The position numbers and the translations under genes were made by a program. Shown here piece after piece: positions 35,647 to 44,530 of a stretch of DNA of 64,000 bases; position 1 is the stretch's first letter, and each line of letters starts with the position of its first letter. The notes under the pieces were generated by a model. It saw only the letters and a list, made by a program, of their open reading frames with translations, was not told the origin of the DNA and ran no database searches. The stretch is from NCBI GenBank assembly GCA_021404565.1, contig JAAWWF010000002.1:1-64000 (forward strand), read 5' to 3'. This stretch comes from Roseivirga sp. GTDB lineage: Bacteria > Bacteroidota > Bacteroidia > Cytophagales > Cyclobacteriaceae.

Positions 35647-36168
35647 TTAGGCCATGCTCACCTGTCCCGAATCGATGCTAAGCTGATTGATTTTATTCAC
35701 CAGTGAATCTGACAACCTTCTCATCAGTACAGACTCACTATGATCGGAATTAGAGTAAATAACCGGTTCTTCTGCCTTACATGAGCTATGCCAAAAGGTC
35801 ATTAGATAAACCGGATACCATTGATCATGCGCTTTATAGTGATAAGAAACCTCGTGGACCTGGTTGTGATGTACGGAAAATGCTGCGGGGCTCAATTCAC
35901 CTTTGATAGCCGTAGTTATGCTGGCACCAGAAAGCACATATTGTAATTTTTTGACTTTGCGATATGATATAGTCAGTCCTATGGCAGCGAGTACAATTAA
36001 AACCAAACCACCGTTGAACTGAGGCCCTGCATTAATAGTACTTCCTGAAGAAAAAGACAGATATAAAAGATAAAGGCCTGAAAGAATAACCAATGCTAAT
36101 AACCTGGATAATGCATCGGACATTAGGTATTTGAACTTTTCTTTGGGGCTAAGTAGAATGGAGATCAT
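35647..36168 (-). CDS. Two-helix membrane protein of unknown function
   Basis: A 173-residue protein with two transmembrane helices, ALSRLLALVILSGLYLLYLS and GGLVLIVLAAIGLTISY. A soluble beta-rich region follows (FSVHHNQVHEVSYHYKAHDQ, WYPVYLMTFWHSSC), resembling bacterial membrane PH-like or DUF3592-like domains. It ends SDSLVNKINQLSIDSGQVSM. The topology suggests a sensor or shape-related inner-membrane protein but gives no firm family. It is leftward, like the HD-type gene after it. The 180 bases upstream of it hold nothing I can identify. Confidence 0.6.
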   Translation of the reverse strand: MISILLSPKEKFKYLMSDALSRLLALVILSGLYLLYLSFSSGSTINAGPQFNGGLVLIVLAAIGLTISYRKVKKLQYVLSGASITTAIKGELSPAAFSVHHNQVHEVSYHYKAHDQWYPVYLMTFWHSSCKAEEPVIYSNSDHSESVLMRRLSDSLVNKINQLSIDSGQVSMA

Positions 36169-36348
36169 GGACCAACCTGTTTAGATTAATGAATAGGACA
36201 ACACTGTAATATATGCAGCTAGTAGCTGCTGATTCTGAAGTTGATTAATATAGCAATTCCCCGCAGAATTTCAAGCATTTTCGTCCGTTTCTGCCGCCTC
36301 TTATCGTGTCTGGATACCGCTCAATTTGATTGGAATATTCAGAAATCA

Positions 36349-37263
36349 TCAGAGATTGTTGACCAGGCTAACCATCTTCTTGCGCTGGCTCGCATTGGGC
36401 ATGGGACCTTTACCAGCTCCCAGGTTATCAATCAGATGTTTGGCCTTTGACGTACCGGGAATCGCGCAGGTGACGGCCTCATGAGAGAGAATGTATTTGA
36501 GGAAAAACTGCCCCCAGCTACTGCAATCCAGATCTTTCGCCAGACCAGGAAGTGCTTGGCCCCGTGTTTTCCTGAAGAGTGATCCGCCTTCATAGGGTCT
36601 GTTGGTAAGTATGGCAATGCCCTTCTCTTTGGCCAGTGGCAGGAGTCTGCGCTCGCTTTCACGGCTTACGATGGAATAATTCAATTGGACGAAATCAATC
36701 GGATAGGCTTTCATGATATCTTCCAATCGGCCATAGGCACTTTCAAGGTAATGCGTGATGCCTGTATACCGCAGTTTGCCTTCCTCTTTCCAGGCTTGCA
36801 GGGTCTTCATATGAGTTTTCCAGTCCTGCAGGTTATGAATCTGCATCAGGTCTATGGGGCGTTTCCGCATGCGATTCATGGACCGGTTCATCTGGCTGAT
36901 GCCCGATTGCTTTCCGCTGGTCCAGACCTTGGTGGCCATAAAAAGCCGCTCGGTTACTTTAAGCTCAGTGGCCAGGTCTCCGACTACGGACTCTGAGCTT
37001 CCGTACATGGGGGAGGAGTCTACCACCATACCGCCTTGCTCTACCAAAAGTTTGAGTACCTCCTGAAGCGGAGTCCTTGCCGATGCGGAGCTGCCTACAT
37101 CAAAAGTTTGCCAGGTGCCGAGTCCTACGATAGGAATACTCTCTCCCGATGAAGGAATCTTACGGGTTTGGATTTCGCTCATGGCCCGAAACAGATCGGT
37201 ATAACCATATTGAGCAAATAGTGGCAGTGCAGCAAGAAACTTAATGGTGTTGCGTCTGTTCAT
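36349..37263 (-). CDS. Aldo/keto reductase with Tat-like leader
   Basis: A 304-residue aldo/keto reductase. The catalytic tetrad is visible: Asp82 and Tyr87 in VVDSSPMYGSSESVV, Lys112 in LFMATKVWTSGK, and His143 in DLMQIHNLQDWK. The C-terminal NADPH region includes TCAIPGTSKAKHLIDNL. The N-terminus MNRRNTIKFLAALPLFAQYG has paired arginines and a hydrophobic stretch, so export by Tat is likely, which is unusual but seen for some Bacteroidota reductases. It reduces carbonyls with NADPH; the substrate is unknown. It starts 3 bases after the stop of the transporter gene, so the two form one operon. Confidence 0.88.
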   Translation of the reverse strand: MNRRNTIKFLAALPLFAQYGYTDLFRAMSEIQTRKIPSSGESIPIVGLGTWQTFDVGSSASARTPLQEVLKLLVEQGGMVVDSSPMYGSSESVVGDLATELKVTERLFMATKVWTSGKQSGISQMNRSMNRMRKRPIDLMQIHNLQDWKTHMKTLQAWKEEGKLRYTGITHYLESAYGRLEDIMKAYPIDFVQLNYSIVSRESERRLLPLAKEKGIAILTNRPYEGGSLFRKTRGQALPGLAKDLDCSSWGQFFLKYILSHEAVTCAIPGTSKAKHLIDNLGAGKGPMPNASQRKKMVSLVNNL

Positions 37264-37266
37264 AGT

Positions 37267-38409
37267 TTAAGCATTAAGGGTTTTTACGATTCTTTTGTTT
37301 AAAATGATCCAAAAGGCAATTAAAGGGGCCAATAAGCAGGCAATCTGCAGATAGTCAAATTGCCAGCCTGTGAGTAGTTGAAAGAGCCAGATGCCCAGAA
37401 GGTCACCCGCCCTGTAGATCACAGTATCAATAAAGTTCTTGAAGTTGAACCGGCCTTGGGTATTAATGAAATACAGTTCTCTTGCCGGTCGGGCATAGGC
37501 ATAGTTAAATGATCTGAAGATCACCATGCTCCACAGCACGGTTTCGAGCGAGCTTTGCCAGCCGATAAGCAACAGTACCGCCAGTGTAAGTACGGGCATC
37601 AGGCGAAAACCCACCCAGCGGTTTTCCTGACTTTTGACTTTCTGCCCCAACCACTGGAGTATCAGCGTAATCAGACCTATCCAGAGGTCGCGTCTGCCAA
37701 AGAATTGGATACGATCCGTTTGATTGAGCCCGAACTCTTCTACAGTAGCAATATGCTCACCATAAAGGACAGTGGCCAGGGTGGAGTAAATCAGGATGAG
37801 CCCCGCCATGGGCCATTGCCTGGACTTTTTTGGGGATTGTTGAGGAGGAAGTCGCGAAAGGGATGGCACCGTGATCACCCGGGCATTGGCGATAAACAGG
37901 GCTGAAAGCGCCAGAAAGATGCTACTTACGATGAGGAACAGTGTGATCGTCTGCCCAGCCATGGCTGTGACGATGAGCGGACCTCCAAGCACGCCAAAAC
38001 TCCCGATGAGCATGATTTGCGGATAAGCTTTTTTGGCGGTGGTTTCCGTGAAGAATTCCTTTAGCCCTAGCCAGAATTGAGAAACCAGAAGTAGGTTGCT
38101 GCTACCGATAAGGACAAATAGAATTGGAGCTGTGGACGATTGGGGAAAAGCAGGGATCAGCGCCATTGCTGGGTATAACAGGCAAAGACTGGCGATAAAC
38201 CCCCGGTAGATCAGGCGGTTTGTTTTGCCTGAGATAGAGAAAAGGAGGGAGAGGAGGATCAGGGCCAGAAAGCTAAAGGAGATCAGCCAACCCAAAGATT
38301 GCGTACCGGTCTGCACAGCCATTTCGTCCCGAACAGCCCTTAGCAGGTAGATGGGTATGAGCAGCGTACATAAAGAAGCTCCGGCAAAAGCAATGTTCTT
38401 AGAAGGCAT
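37267..38409 (-). CDS. ADP/ATP-translocase-like (NTT/MFS-type) membrane transporter
   Basis: A 380-residue integral membrane protein with about ten to twelve helices. It contains the pattern of bacterial Npt1/Npt2-like nucleotide-transporter relatives: LLRAVRDEMAVQTGTQSLGW near the start, FRSFNYAYARPARELYFINT, and FNFKNFIDTVIYRAGDLLGI. Many free-living Bacteroidota carry members of this family with unknown substrates, so ATP exchange should not be assumed. It is the first gene of an operon with the aldo/keto reductase. That pairing may mean that the reductase and transporter handle the same compound (inference). Confidence 0.8.
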   Translation of the reverse strand: MPSKNIAFAGASLCTLLIPIYLLRAVRDEMAVQTGTQSLGWLISFSFLALILLSLLFSISGKTNRLIYRGFIASLCLLYPAMALIPAFPQSSTAPILFVLIGSSNLLLVSQFWLGLKEFFTETTAKKAYPQIMLIGSFGVLGGPLIVTAMAGQTITLFLIVSSIFLALSALFIANARVITVPSLSRLPPQQSPKKSRQWPMAGLILIYSTLATVLYGEHIATVEEFGLNQTDRIQFFGRRDLWIGLITLILQWLGQKVKSQENRWVGFRLMPVLTLAVLLLIGWQSSLETVLWSMVIFRSFNYAYARPARELYFINTQGRFNFKNFIDTVIYRAGDLLGIWLFQLLTGWQFDYLQIACLLAPLIAFWIILNKRIVKTLNA

Positions 38410-38528
38410 AAAAGCTGTTGAGCAAAACCATAACAGAATATGGAAACAGAATTCAAGACTGGACGCAGCATTTATTAATCTACCTGTTGAATTAGTTAAT
38501 CGATAATAAGGGGTCTTTGAGAATTGAT

Positions 38529-38590
38529 AATACTACAATTAGGAAATTATTATTAATCTCTCTTACTTTGTAAATACTACAATTAGGAAA
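38529..38590 (+). promoter_or_regulatory. Two 18-base direct repeats in the padR promoter region
   Basis: The 18-mer AATACTACAATTAGGAAA occurs exactly at 38529-38546 and again at 38573-38590, 44 bases apart start to start, about four helical turns. The second copy ends 10 bases before the PadR start codon. This places two identical protein-binding faces on the same side of DNA and suggests autoregulation by PadR or control by another factor. Confidence 0.6.
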
Positions 38591-38599
38591 ATATAGCAT

Positions 38600-38941
38600 A
38601 TGAAACGAACGCAGCTAGGGGAGTTTGAAGAGGTGGTCATGCTGGCCGTGGGCATTCTCTTCGGTGAGGCTTATGGCGTATCCATCAAAAAAGAAATTGA
38701 GGCACGGCTATCGCGTAGCGTCAGTGTGGGCGCATTACAAACGGCTTTGAAACGACTGGAGTCTAAGGGCTATCTGAAGTCCGCAGAAGGCGAGGGTAAT
38801 GCAGAACGTGCGGGCAGACCCAGAAAGTACTTCACCATTACCAGTTATGGTAAAAAAGCATTGGAAGCAGCTCGCGATGCGCGCAATGCCATGTGGGATG
38901 ATATCCCTCCGATAGCACTGGATTTAAAAATACAAGGCTGA
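38600..38941 (+). CDS. PadR family transcriptional regulator
   Basis: A 113-residue PadR winged-helix protein: MLAVGILFGEAYGVSIKKEI, then SVSVGALQTALKRLESKGYL (recognition helix), then RAGRPRKYFTITSYGKKALE (wing). The family represses transporter or stress genes and responds to envelope stress or drugs. It is 7 bases upstream of the FtsX-type permease gene, so the pair is one operon. Two identical 18-base repeats lie in its promoter. It is related in layout, not in sequence detail, to the PadR-permease pair at 48.1-51.1 kb. Confidence 0.9.
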   Translation: MKRTQLGEFEEVVMLAVGILFGEAYGVSIKKEIEARLSRSVSVGALQTALKRLESKGYLKSAEGEGNAERAGRPRKYFTITSYGKKALEAARDARNAMWDDIPPIALDLKIQG

Positions 38942-38948
38942 AAAAAGG

Positions 38949-41588
38949 ATGAAAGGTCAAGGCCCGCAGCCTCCGAGGCTTCTTATGAAATTTTTCCTGT
39001 GGTTTTGCCAACGCGACCTCAGGAAATTTATCGAAGGAGACCTCATTGAACTATACCGCGAACGGGTTGAAATGCTCGGGCGCTTTAAAGCCAATTGGCG
39101 ATTTGTTATTGATGTATTTCTGCTATTCAGGCCGGGAATCATCGGTTTCTCAAAAGGTACTCACTCATACAACCCATTCCACATGTACAAAAATCATTTA
39201 AAAGTAGGAGCCAGAAACCTCTGGAAAGATCGCTTCTACACGACTATCAATCTCTTCGGTTTGTCTATTGGCTTGTCCTTTAGCTTCCTTGTATTGCTAC
39301 TGGTCAATTACGAGTTTTCTTTCGAAGACTTCTATGGGCAAAAAGATCATATTTACCGCCTGGGAGTTCATTATAATATTGGTGGTCAGGAAGATTCGTA
39401 TAGCAATGTACCCCGGCCTATGGGACCCACCCTAAAAGAAGAGTTTCCCGAAATTGTTGAGTATACCAGGGTGTCGGGCGTCAACGGGCTCAGCACACAT
39501 ACTTCCAACCTGAAATACGATGAGCAGTATTTTCTTTCGGAAAAGATCTTTATTGCTGATTCCAGTTTCTTCAATGTATTTGATACTGAGCTGATCAGGG
39601 GAGAAAGAAATGCGGTACTCAATCGCCCAAGTACAATTGTGCTTTCGCAAAGCCTGGCAAAAACGATTTTTGGCGAGCAAGATCCTATAGGACAGGAAGT
39701 TGAAACTGCTGAAGATGGGAGAAAGTTTGAAGTGACCGGTATTTTTGAAGATGTACCCGGCAATACCCATTTGCCTTATGAGGCCATCATTTCCTTTTAT
39801 AACTACTGGGACGATGAAGTCAATCGTTTTTGGTATGGTCGCCATGTTTATACCTATGTGCGCTTACAGAGCCCGGAACAATCACAGGGCTTGTTACAAA
39901 AGTTTCCTGGTTTTTATGATAAATACATGGCGGCTGAATATGAGCAGGTTAATGGGCATGCCGACCTGATTTTACAGCCTCTGGAAGACATTCATCTGAA
40001 ATCTGACCTTACCTGGGAAGCCAATAAAAACGGAGACCTGACAGGTGTTTTTGTATTGTTGGCAATTGGCATTTTCCTGGTGGTGATTGCCGAGGTAAAT
40101 TACCTCAATCTTTCCCTGGCCAGAAGCTCGCTGCGCAAAAAGGAGATTTCCGTAAGAAAGGTCATAGGAGCTTCTAAGTCCAATATTTCGGGCCAGTTTG
40201 TGATGGAAACGATGCTCTTTACGGCTTTGGCATTTGGTGTCTCGCTGGTTGTTGTTCGTCTTGTGTATGCCGAGTTTCTCAACCTCTCTGGTGTGGATGT
40301 GGTACCCTTTGCAAGTAAGCACATTCTGATTTTCGCACTGATAACCTTTGGTTTGGGTTTGATAGTAAGCATTTACCCTTCTCTGATTTTATCTGGAGTG
40401 AGACTGGTTGAGGGGCTGAAAGGAAGATCTAAAAACAGCCGTGCCAGTGGCCGCCTGCAGCGCATGTTGGTGATATTTCAATTTGCCATTTCCACTATTG
40501 TCATCCTCTTCACTTTTGTCGTGAAAAACCAGCTTGATTATGTCACTAATAAAGATCTGGGCTTTGATAAGGAAAACATGGTAGTCTTTGAGTTGGAAGA
40601 TTCAGTACTGTTCAACAGGGGAGAACTCTTAAGGGAGCAAATCAAAGGACTGGCTGGGGTAAAGGCTACGTCACTTGCCTATAACCGACCGGGAATTGAT
40701 TTGAATCACCTAATTCTGAGTGTCGAAAATGAGGGAGAAATCAGCTCCGTAGGAAGTCAGTTTATGCGGGTTGATCATGACTTCAAAAGTACAGTGGGAC
40801 TAGAAGTTGTTGAGGGCAGAACCTTTATAAAAGGCTCGGAGGCCGATGCAGATGTGGCGGTAATGATCAACGAGGCAGCCAGGGCCAGGTTTGGCTGGCA
40901 CGATGGGGCAGAAGGAAAGAGACTGTTTTTCAACAGGGATGAGAATGGTAATCCTAACTACATGACGACTATTGGGGTATTCAAAGATTTTAACATTGGC
41001 TCCTTGCATGCAAGCATAGAGCCGATCGTGCTGTTTTTTGTACCTACAGAAGGTGATCAACTTCTTGTGAGGCTTTCATCAAACAGGGAGCAAACAGTGA
41101 TTGCCCAGGTCAATCAGATGCTGAACGACTATAATCCGCGAATTCCTGCCAAACATCAATTGCTGGAATCAGAACTCGATCGACTATACCAGGACGAAGA
41201 CAGGCTTTCGAAATCCATGACCTACCTGTCTGCCCTTACCATCATTATTTCTGTACTGGGTTTTGTAGGCTTGTTGAGCTTTTCTATTGCGCAGCGAGAA
41301 AAAGAAATCGGGATTCGTAAAGTGCTGGGAGCCAAAGTCTCATCGGTTACCATGCTCTTTTACAAAGACTTACTCTTATTGATTGTAATTGCCCAGGTAA
41401 TAGCCGTCCCTGTCAACTACTACATTTCACAGCAATGGCTCAGCAGCTTTCAGTACCAGTCATTTCCCGGACTCGTAGACTTTGCTGTTGTGTTGATGGC
41501 TATTATTATACTCTCTCTGGGCACCATGGCCTTTCAGATAGTGAGAGTGGCCTTTATGAACCCCGCTAAGGTGATTAAGGACGATTAA
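38949..41588 (+). CDS. FtsX-like ABC permease with permease-prefix domain 2
   Basis: An 879-residue MacB/FtsX-type permease. The first 75 residues are the soluble prefix domain common in Bacteroidota (FLWFCQRDLRKFIEGDLIEL, ending FLLFRPGIIGFSK). Then come helix 1 (TTINLFGLSIGLSFSFLVLL), a MacB periplasmic domain, three FtsX helices (EISVRKVIGASKSNISGQFV), a second periplasmic domain and the closing FtsX domain (FSIAQREKEIGIRKVLGAKV). No ATPase gene is adjacent, so a partner must be encoded elsewhere. MacB-type permeases extrude peptides or lipoproteins or transmit force to the periplasm. It is coupled to its PadR gene. Confidence 0.92.
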   Translation: MKGQGPQPPRLLMKFFLWFCQRDLRKFIEGDLIELYRERVEMLGRFKANWRFVIDVFLLFRPGIIGFSKGTHSYNPFHMYKNHLKVGARNLWKDRFYTTINLFGLSIGLSFSFLVLLLVNYEFSFEDFYGQKDHIYRLGVHYNIGGQEDSYSNVPRPMGPTLKEEFPEIVEYTRVSGVNGLSTHTSNLKYDEQYFLSEKIFIADSSFFNVFDTELIRGERNAVLNRPSTIVLSQSLAKTIFGEQDPIGQEVETAEDGRKFEVTGIFEDVPGNTHLPYEAIISFYNYWDDEVNRFWYGRHVYTYVRLQSPEQSQGLLQKFPGFYDKYMAAEYEQVNGHADLILQPLEDIHLKSDLTWEANKNGDLTGVFVLLAIGIFLVVIAEVNYLNLSLARSSLRKKEISVRKVIGASKSNISGQFVMETMLFTALAFGVSLVVVRLVYAEFLNLSGVDVVPFASKHILIFALITFGLGLIVSIYPSLILSGVRLVEGLKGRSKNSRASGRLQRMLVIFQFAISTIVILFTFVVKNQLDYVTNKDLGFDKENMVVFELEDSVLFNRGELLREQIKGLAGVKATSLAYNRPGIDLNHLILSVENEGEISSVGSQFMRVDHDFKSTVGLEVVEGRTFIKGSEADADVAVMINEAARARFGWHDGAEGKRLFFNRDENGNPNYMTTIGVFKDFNIGSLHASIEPIVLFFVPTEGDQLLVRLSSNREQTVIAQVNQMLNDYNPRIPAKHQLLESELDRLYQDEDRLSKSMTYLSALTIIISVLGFVGLLSFSIAQREKEIGIRKVLGAKVSSVTMLFYKDLLLLIVIAQVIAVPVNYYISQQWLSSFQYQSFPGLVDFAVVLMAIIILSLGTMAFQIVRVAFMNPAKVIKDD

Positions 41589-41608
41589 GGCAGTTTTTTA
41601 GTTAAAAA

Positions 41609-42229
41609 CTAACCAGCATTGCTGTTGTTCCCGGAGCGTCTTTTACGGAACAGGTGGCATTCGTAAAACAGAACTACAGGTAACCAACTGAGCCAGGAGA
41701 TAAGGATATAACCTGTGGTCACATCGGTCAACTGATAGTGATTGTTTATAAAGGAAAACAGGCGGATCAGAATAGCTGAGTTGGTAAGAATAAAGCTTCT
41801 GGTCATAAACTGACGGTGTTGGGAGAGATTACCGCTTTTAATATGCCGATAAGCCAGCATGGTAAAACCAAACCACAGGACAGACATCAGGAGAAAATTT
41901 ACCGTACTGATAAATCCTCCTATTGCGTAGACAGACATAACTAAACCTGATGGAGCGGCTAAAAGTAATATACTGCTGACATATATTTTTCCCATAAATG
42001 GGTGAACCCGAGACCTGGTGAACAGAAACTGATAGATACCTGAAAAGAGGGCAAGGGGTGTTCCAATGATGTGGGCATAAAGAGCAAATCGGTAAAACGG
42101 AAAAATGTTCTGCTTATCTAGCAGAAACCCTCTTGTAAAATCAGGACTGAGATAATCAAGGGATTTAACGAGTATCAGCACACCTACCAGGGCTGCCAGT
42201 AGCAAATAGAGTGTTTTAGCCAGCCGCAT
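41609..42229 (-). CDS. DUF2306 membrane protein
   Basis: A 206-residue protein with about six helices. Family marks are SRVHPFMGKIYVSSILLLAA (conserved His-Pro and Gly-Lys) and NLSQHRQFMTRSFILTNSAI (His and Met-Thr-Arg). These fit DUF2306, a group with possible haem or redox binding by conserved histidines but no proven function. Its start overlaps the end of the YARHG gene by 14 bases, so the two leftward genes are probably translated in a coupled way. It ends 20 bases from the converging FtsX-type gene. Confidence 0.8.
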   Translation of the reverse strand: MRLAKTLYLLLAALVGVLILVKSLDYLSPDFTRGFLLDKQNIFPFYRFALYAHIIGTPLALFSGIYQFLFTRSRVHPFMGKIYVSSILLLAAPSGLVMSVYAIGGFISTVNFLLMSVLWFGFTMLAYRHIKSGNLSQHRQFMTRSFILTNSAILIRLFSFINNHYQLTDVTTGYILISWLSWLPVVLFYECHLFRKRRSGNNSNAG

Positions 42230-43763
42230 AAAAAGCTATAGGCCTTTTATTTACCACATCTTGCTCTCTTCCTTCCATAGACTTCTTAATCCGCAGAATG
42301 GTTTTAACGTTGGCCTTGTCGATGTCAGTGAGGAGGTCGTTGACATCATCATGCAGTGGCTTGTACCACGCCTTTGTTGCAAAGTACTTTTGCCATTTTT
42401 CAGTCTTGAATTTATATCCATAGTCAGCGAAAATCTCATTGCGCATCAGGTCAAGCTCTTCTATGGTCAGATGATCAGACTGAACATAGTTATGCTGGTC
42501 GATCATCATGCCTATTTCTTTGGCGTAACAACCCTCGAAGTGCCTTTTTTCTACTTTAGCGAACTTGGTGAAATCAAAGTACCTGTCAGATTTTAAGGGT
42601 ATGAGATCACCCTCTGAGCTGACTGTATGGTATTGGTAAATGGGACCAAAATCATACCCCAGCCCCCCATGGTGGGAGCCGGTTTTTTTAACTTCAATAA
42701 GAGAGTCAAAAAGAACGCGATATCCGGAATCTCTGCAAAGCTGATCAGAGTCGTCCAGTGAATACAGCTGATAGGAGTTTAGCTGGTTGTTTTGACTGTT
42801 ATAAACTACAAGTTCTTCAGACTCGCTGTGATAGCCCCTCGCATCAATTCCTTCTTCATATACGCTGATGAAGAAAGACTTAATCTTATCGGTGATGCTG
42901 ATATCTTTGGTGTTTTTTAACTCTACAGTCTTAGTCCCCGCATTTGAACCGACCTGCCTGGGCAAAATAATGTCATCATAAAATGTCTTGTCAAGTAAAT
43001 TCAGCTGTTCCAGGTAAGAAGGTAAAACGAGTACACCTTTTCCTGTTCCCAAATCTTCTGGGTAAGACTCATTATAGCTGCTGAACATCATGATGTTTTT
43101 AGAATCTTTGAGGTTAAAAGAAAGACTTTTAAACAGATCAACCGGACTGAAATCTGTAGATAGGGAGGTGCTGAGGTCATTCTTGATTTTAAACCAGACC
43201 CCTTCTTTAAGACCGTAGGCCACTCTTTTCTTTCTGCCTTTGGCAGGGTAGATGATGTCAAACTGTGGGGGAAGTACTGTGCCAAGGGCGTAGTTAAACA
43301 AACCCACTTTCTTTCCCTTTTTTAGTTCAAAGCACTCTTCTAAAGTAAGGTCGGGGTTATATATTTTGTCATAGGCTACTGGGAGAATCGGGGTATGACC
43401 ACTATCGACAATTCCGTACTGGATTTGCCCATTGAAATCTGGAATACCATAATTCTGACTTCCATCGCTTACCACAAAGTGTTTTTCATTGTCCAGTAAC
43501 ATGTAATAAGGACTGGACGGGTACTTCTTGTCCAACTCAATTATATCCTGTCTGATCAGGACGTCCAACAATTCATAATCATATTCAGCCTTAATGCCAC
43601 TAGAATCTGAGAGTGTTGCCGGAGCTGCCAATGCTTCTACCGGTTTCGAAGGAATAACAGAGACTGTGGGAAGCGATGTTTCTACGTTAACCTTCTCTTT
43701 TGCTTCTTTATTGTTGCAGGCACAAAAGATAAAGACAAGGACCGTGTATTTCAGGTATTTCAT
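42216..43763 (-). CDS. YARHG-domain lipoprotein
   Basis: A 515-residue lipoprotein (MKYLKYTVLVFIFCAC, then NNKEAK). The long middle is not assigned, with repeated beta segments (NYGIPDFNGQIQYGIVDSGH, KKGKKVGLFNYALGTVLPPQ) that look like WG/KWG-type beta repeats. The C-terminus is a YARHG domain: LDLMRNEIFADYGYKFKTEK, then WQKYFATKAWYKPLHDDVND. YARHG domains are extracellular and of unknown function, often next to peptidoglycan-linked proteins. Its last 14 bases overlap the DUF2306 gene. The 74 bases upstream separate it from the LytTR operon, which runs in the same direction. Confidence 0.8.
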   Translation of the reverse strand: MKYLKYTVLVFIFCACNNKEAKEKVNVETSLPTVSVIPSKPVEALAAPATLSDSSGIKAEYDYELLDVLIRQDIIELDKKYPSSPYYMLLDNEKHFVVSDGSQNYGIPDFNGQIQYGIVDSGHTPILPVAYDKIYNPDLTLEECFELKKGKKVGLFNYALGTVLPPQFDIIYPAKGRKKRVAYGLKEGVWFKIKNDLSTSLSTDFSPVDLFKSLSFNLKDSKNIMMFSSYNESYPEDLGTGKGVLVLPSYLEQLNLLDKTFYDDIILPRQVGSNAGTKTVELKNTKDISITDKIKSFFISVYEEGIDARGYHSESEELVVYNSQNNQLNSYQLYSLDDSDQLCRDSGYRVLFDSLIEVKKTGSHHGGLGYDFGPIYQYHTVSSEGDLIPLKSDRYFDFTKFAKVEKRHFEGCYAKEIGMMIDQHNYVQSDHLTIEELDLMRNEIFADYGYKFKTEKWQKYFATKAWYKPLHDDVNDLLTDIDKANVKTILRIKKSMEGREQDVVNKRPIAFYAAG

Positions 43764-43837
43764 GATGAGTACAAGCGCTAATGAAGATCATTAAATCTAT
43801 CGAATTCCAGACAATTTCCTATTCTTGAAACTGGAGA

Positions 43838-44530
43838 TTATTCAATCTTTAAAGCTTTGAAAAGCGCTTCTTTATAAGAGCTGCCAATGGGGATTTCCGT
43901 ACCCTTAATTTGTACCGTATTTCCGTTAATAGCCTCTACCTTGCCATGTGGAATGATGTAAGAGCGATGGATGCGGGTAAATGAATGGGAGGGAAGCAGG
44001 TCTTCAAACATCTTTAAATGCATGCTTACAAAGAGTTTCTCATGACTCAGGTAGAGCGAACTGAAGTCCTTTTCGGCCTGAATGTAGGCAATGTCTTCAA
44101 ACTGTATTTTCACCAGCTTGCCCTCGTGTTTGATAAAACAATGGCTTGCCTCCGTAGCTTCAGGTGTGTTGGTAAGTAGCTGTTTCACCTTTTCCACGGC
44201 CTGCAGAAAACGCTCTATGGTAATGGGTTTTAAGAGGTAGTCGGCAATGTTGAGATCAAAGCCGTCTACTGCATATTGTTGGTAAGCGGTAGTAAATATG
44301 ACCAGGGGCGGTTTTTTGAGTGACTTGAGGAAGTCTATGCCGGTGGTTCCGGGCATTTCAATATCCAGAAAAATTACATCTACCTCTTTATTGAGCAGAA
44401 CTTCATAAGCCTCTGTCGCCCTTTGGCAACTTCCCACTACCTGCCAGCCTGATACCTTACTTACATGGGCCTTAATGATATCTCTGGCGATAGGCTCATC
44501 ATCTAAAATCAGGCAGTTTACTGAGGTCAT
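43838..44530 (-). CDS. LytTR family response regulator
   Basis: A 230-residue response regulator. The receiver has the acidic pocket CLILDDEPIARD, phosphoacceptor Asp56 in VDVIFLDIEMPG, and the conserved Lys101 in ADYLLKPITIERF. The LytTR DNA-binding domain starts at about 125 and includes DIAYIQAEKDFSSLYLSHEK and FTRIHRSYIIPHGKVEAING. These regulators act with LytS-type kinases and commonly control export and cell-envelope genes. It overlaps the kinase gene by 4 bases and ends an operon of ABC transporter, anchored beta protein, kinase and regulator. Confidence 0.93.
   Translation of the reverse strand: MTSVNCLILDDEPIARDIIKAHVSKVSGWQVVGSCQRATEAYEVLLNKEVDVIFLDIEMPGTTGIDFLKSLKKPPLVIFTTAYQQYAVDGFDLNIADYLLKPITIERFLQAVEKVKQLLTNTPEATEASHCFIKHEGKLVKIQFEDIAYIQAEKDFSSLYLSHEKLFVSMHLKMFEDLLPSHSFTRIHRSYIIPHGKVEAINGNTVQIKGTEIPIGSSYKEALFKALKIE

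Noticed and set aside
41589-41608. Small hairpin TTAGTT-AAA-AACTAA between converging genes
   Set aside because: The stem is only six A/T-rich pairs and overlaps the gene end, too weak to call a terminator.
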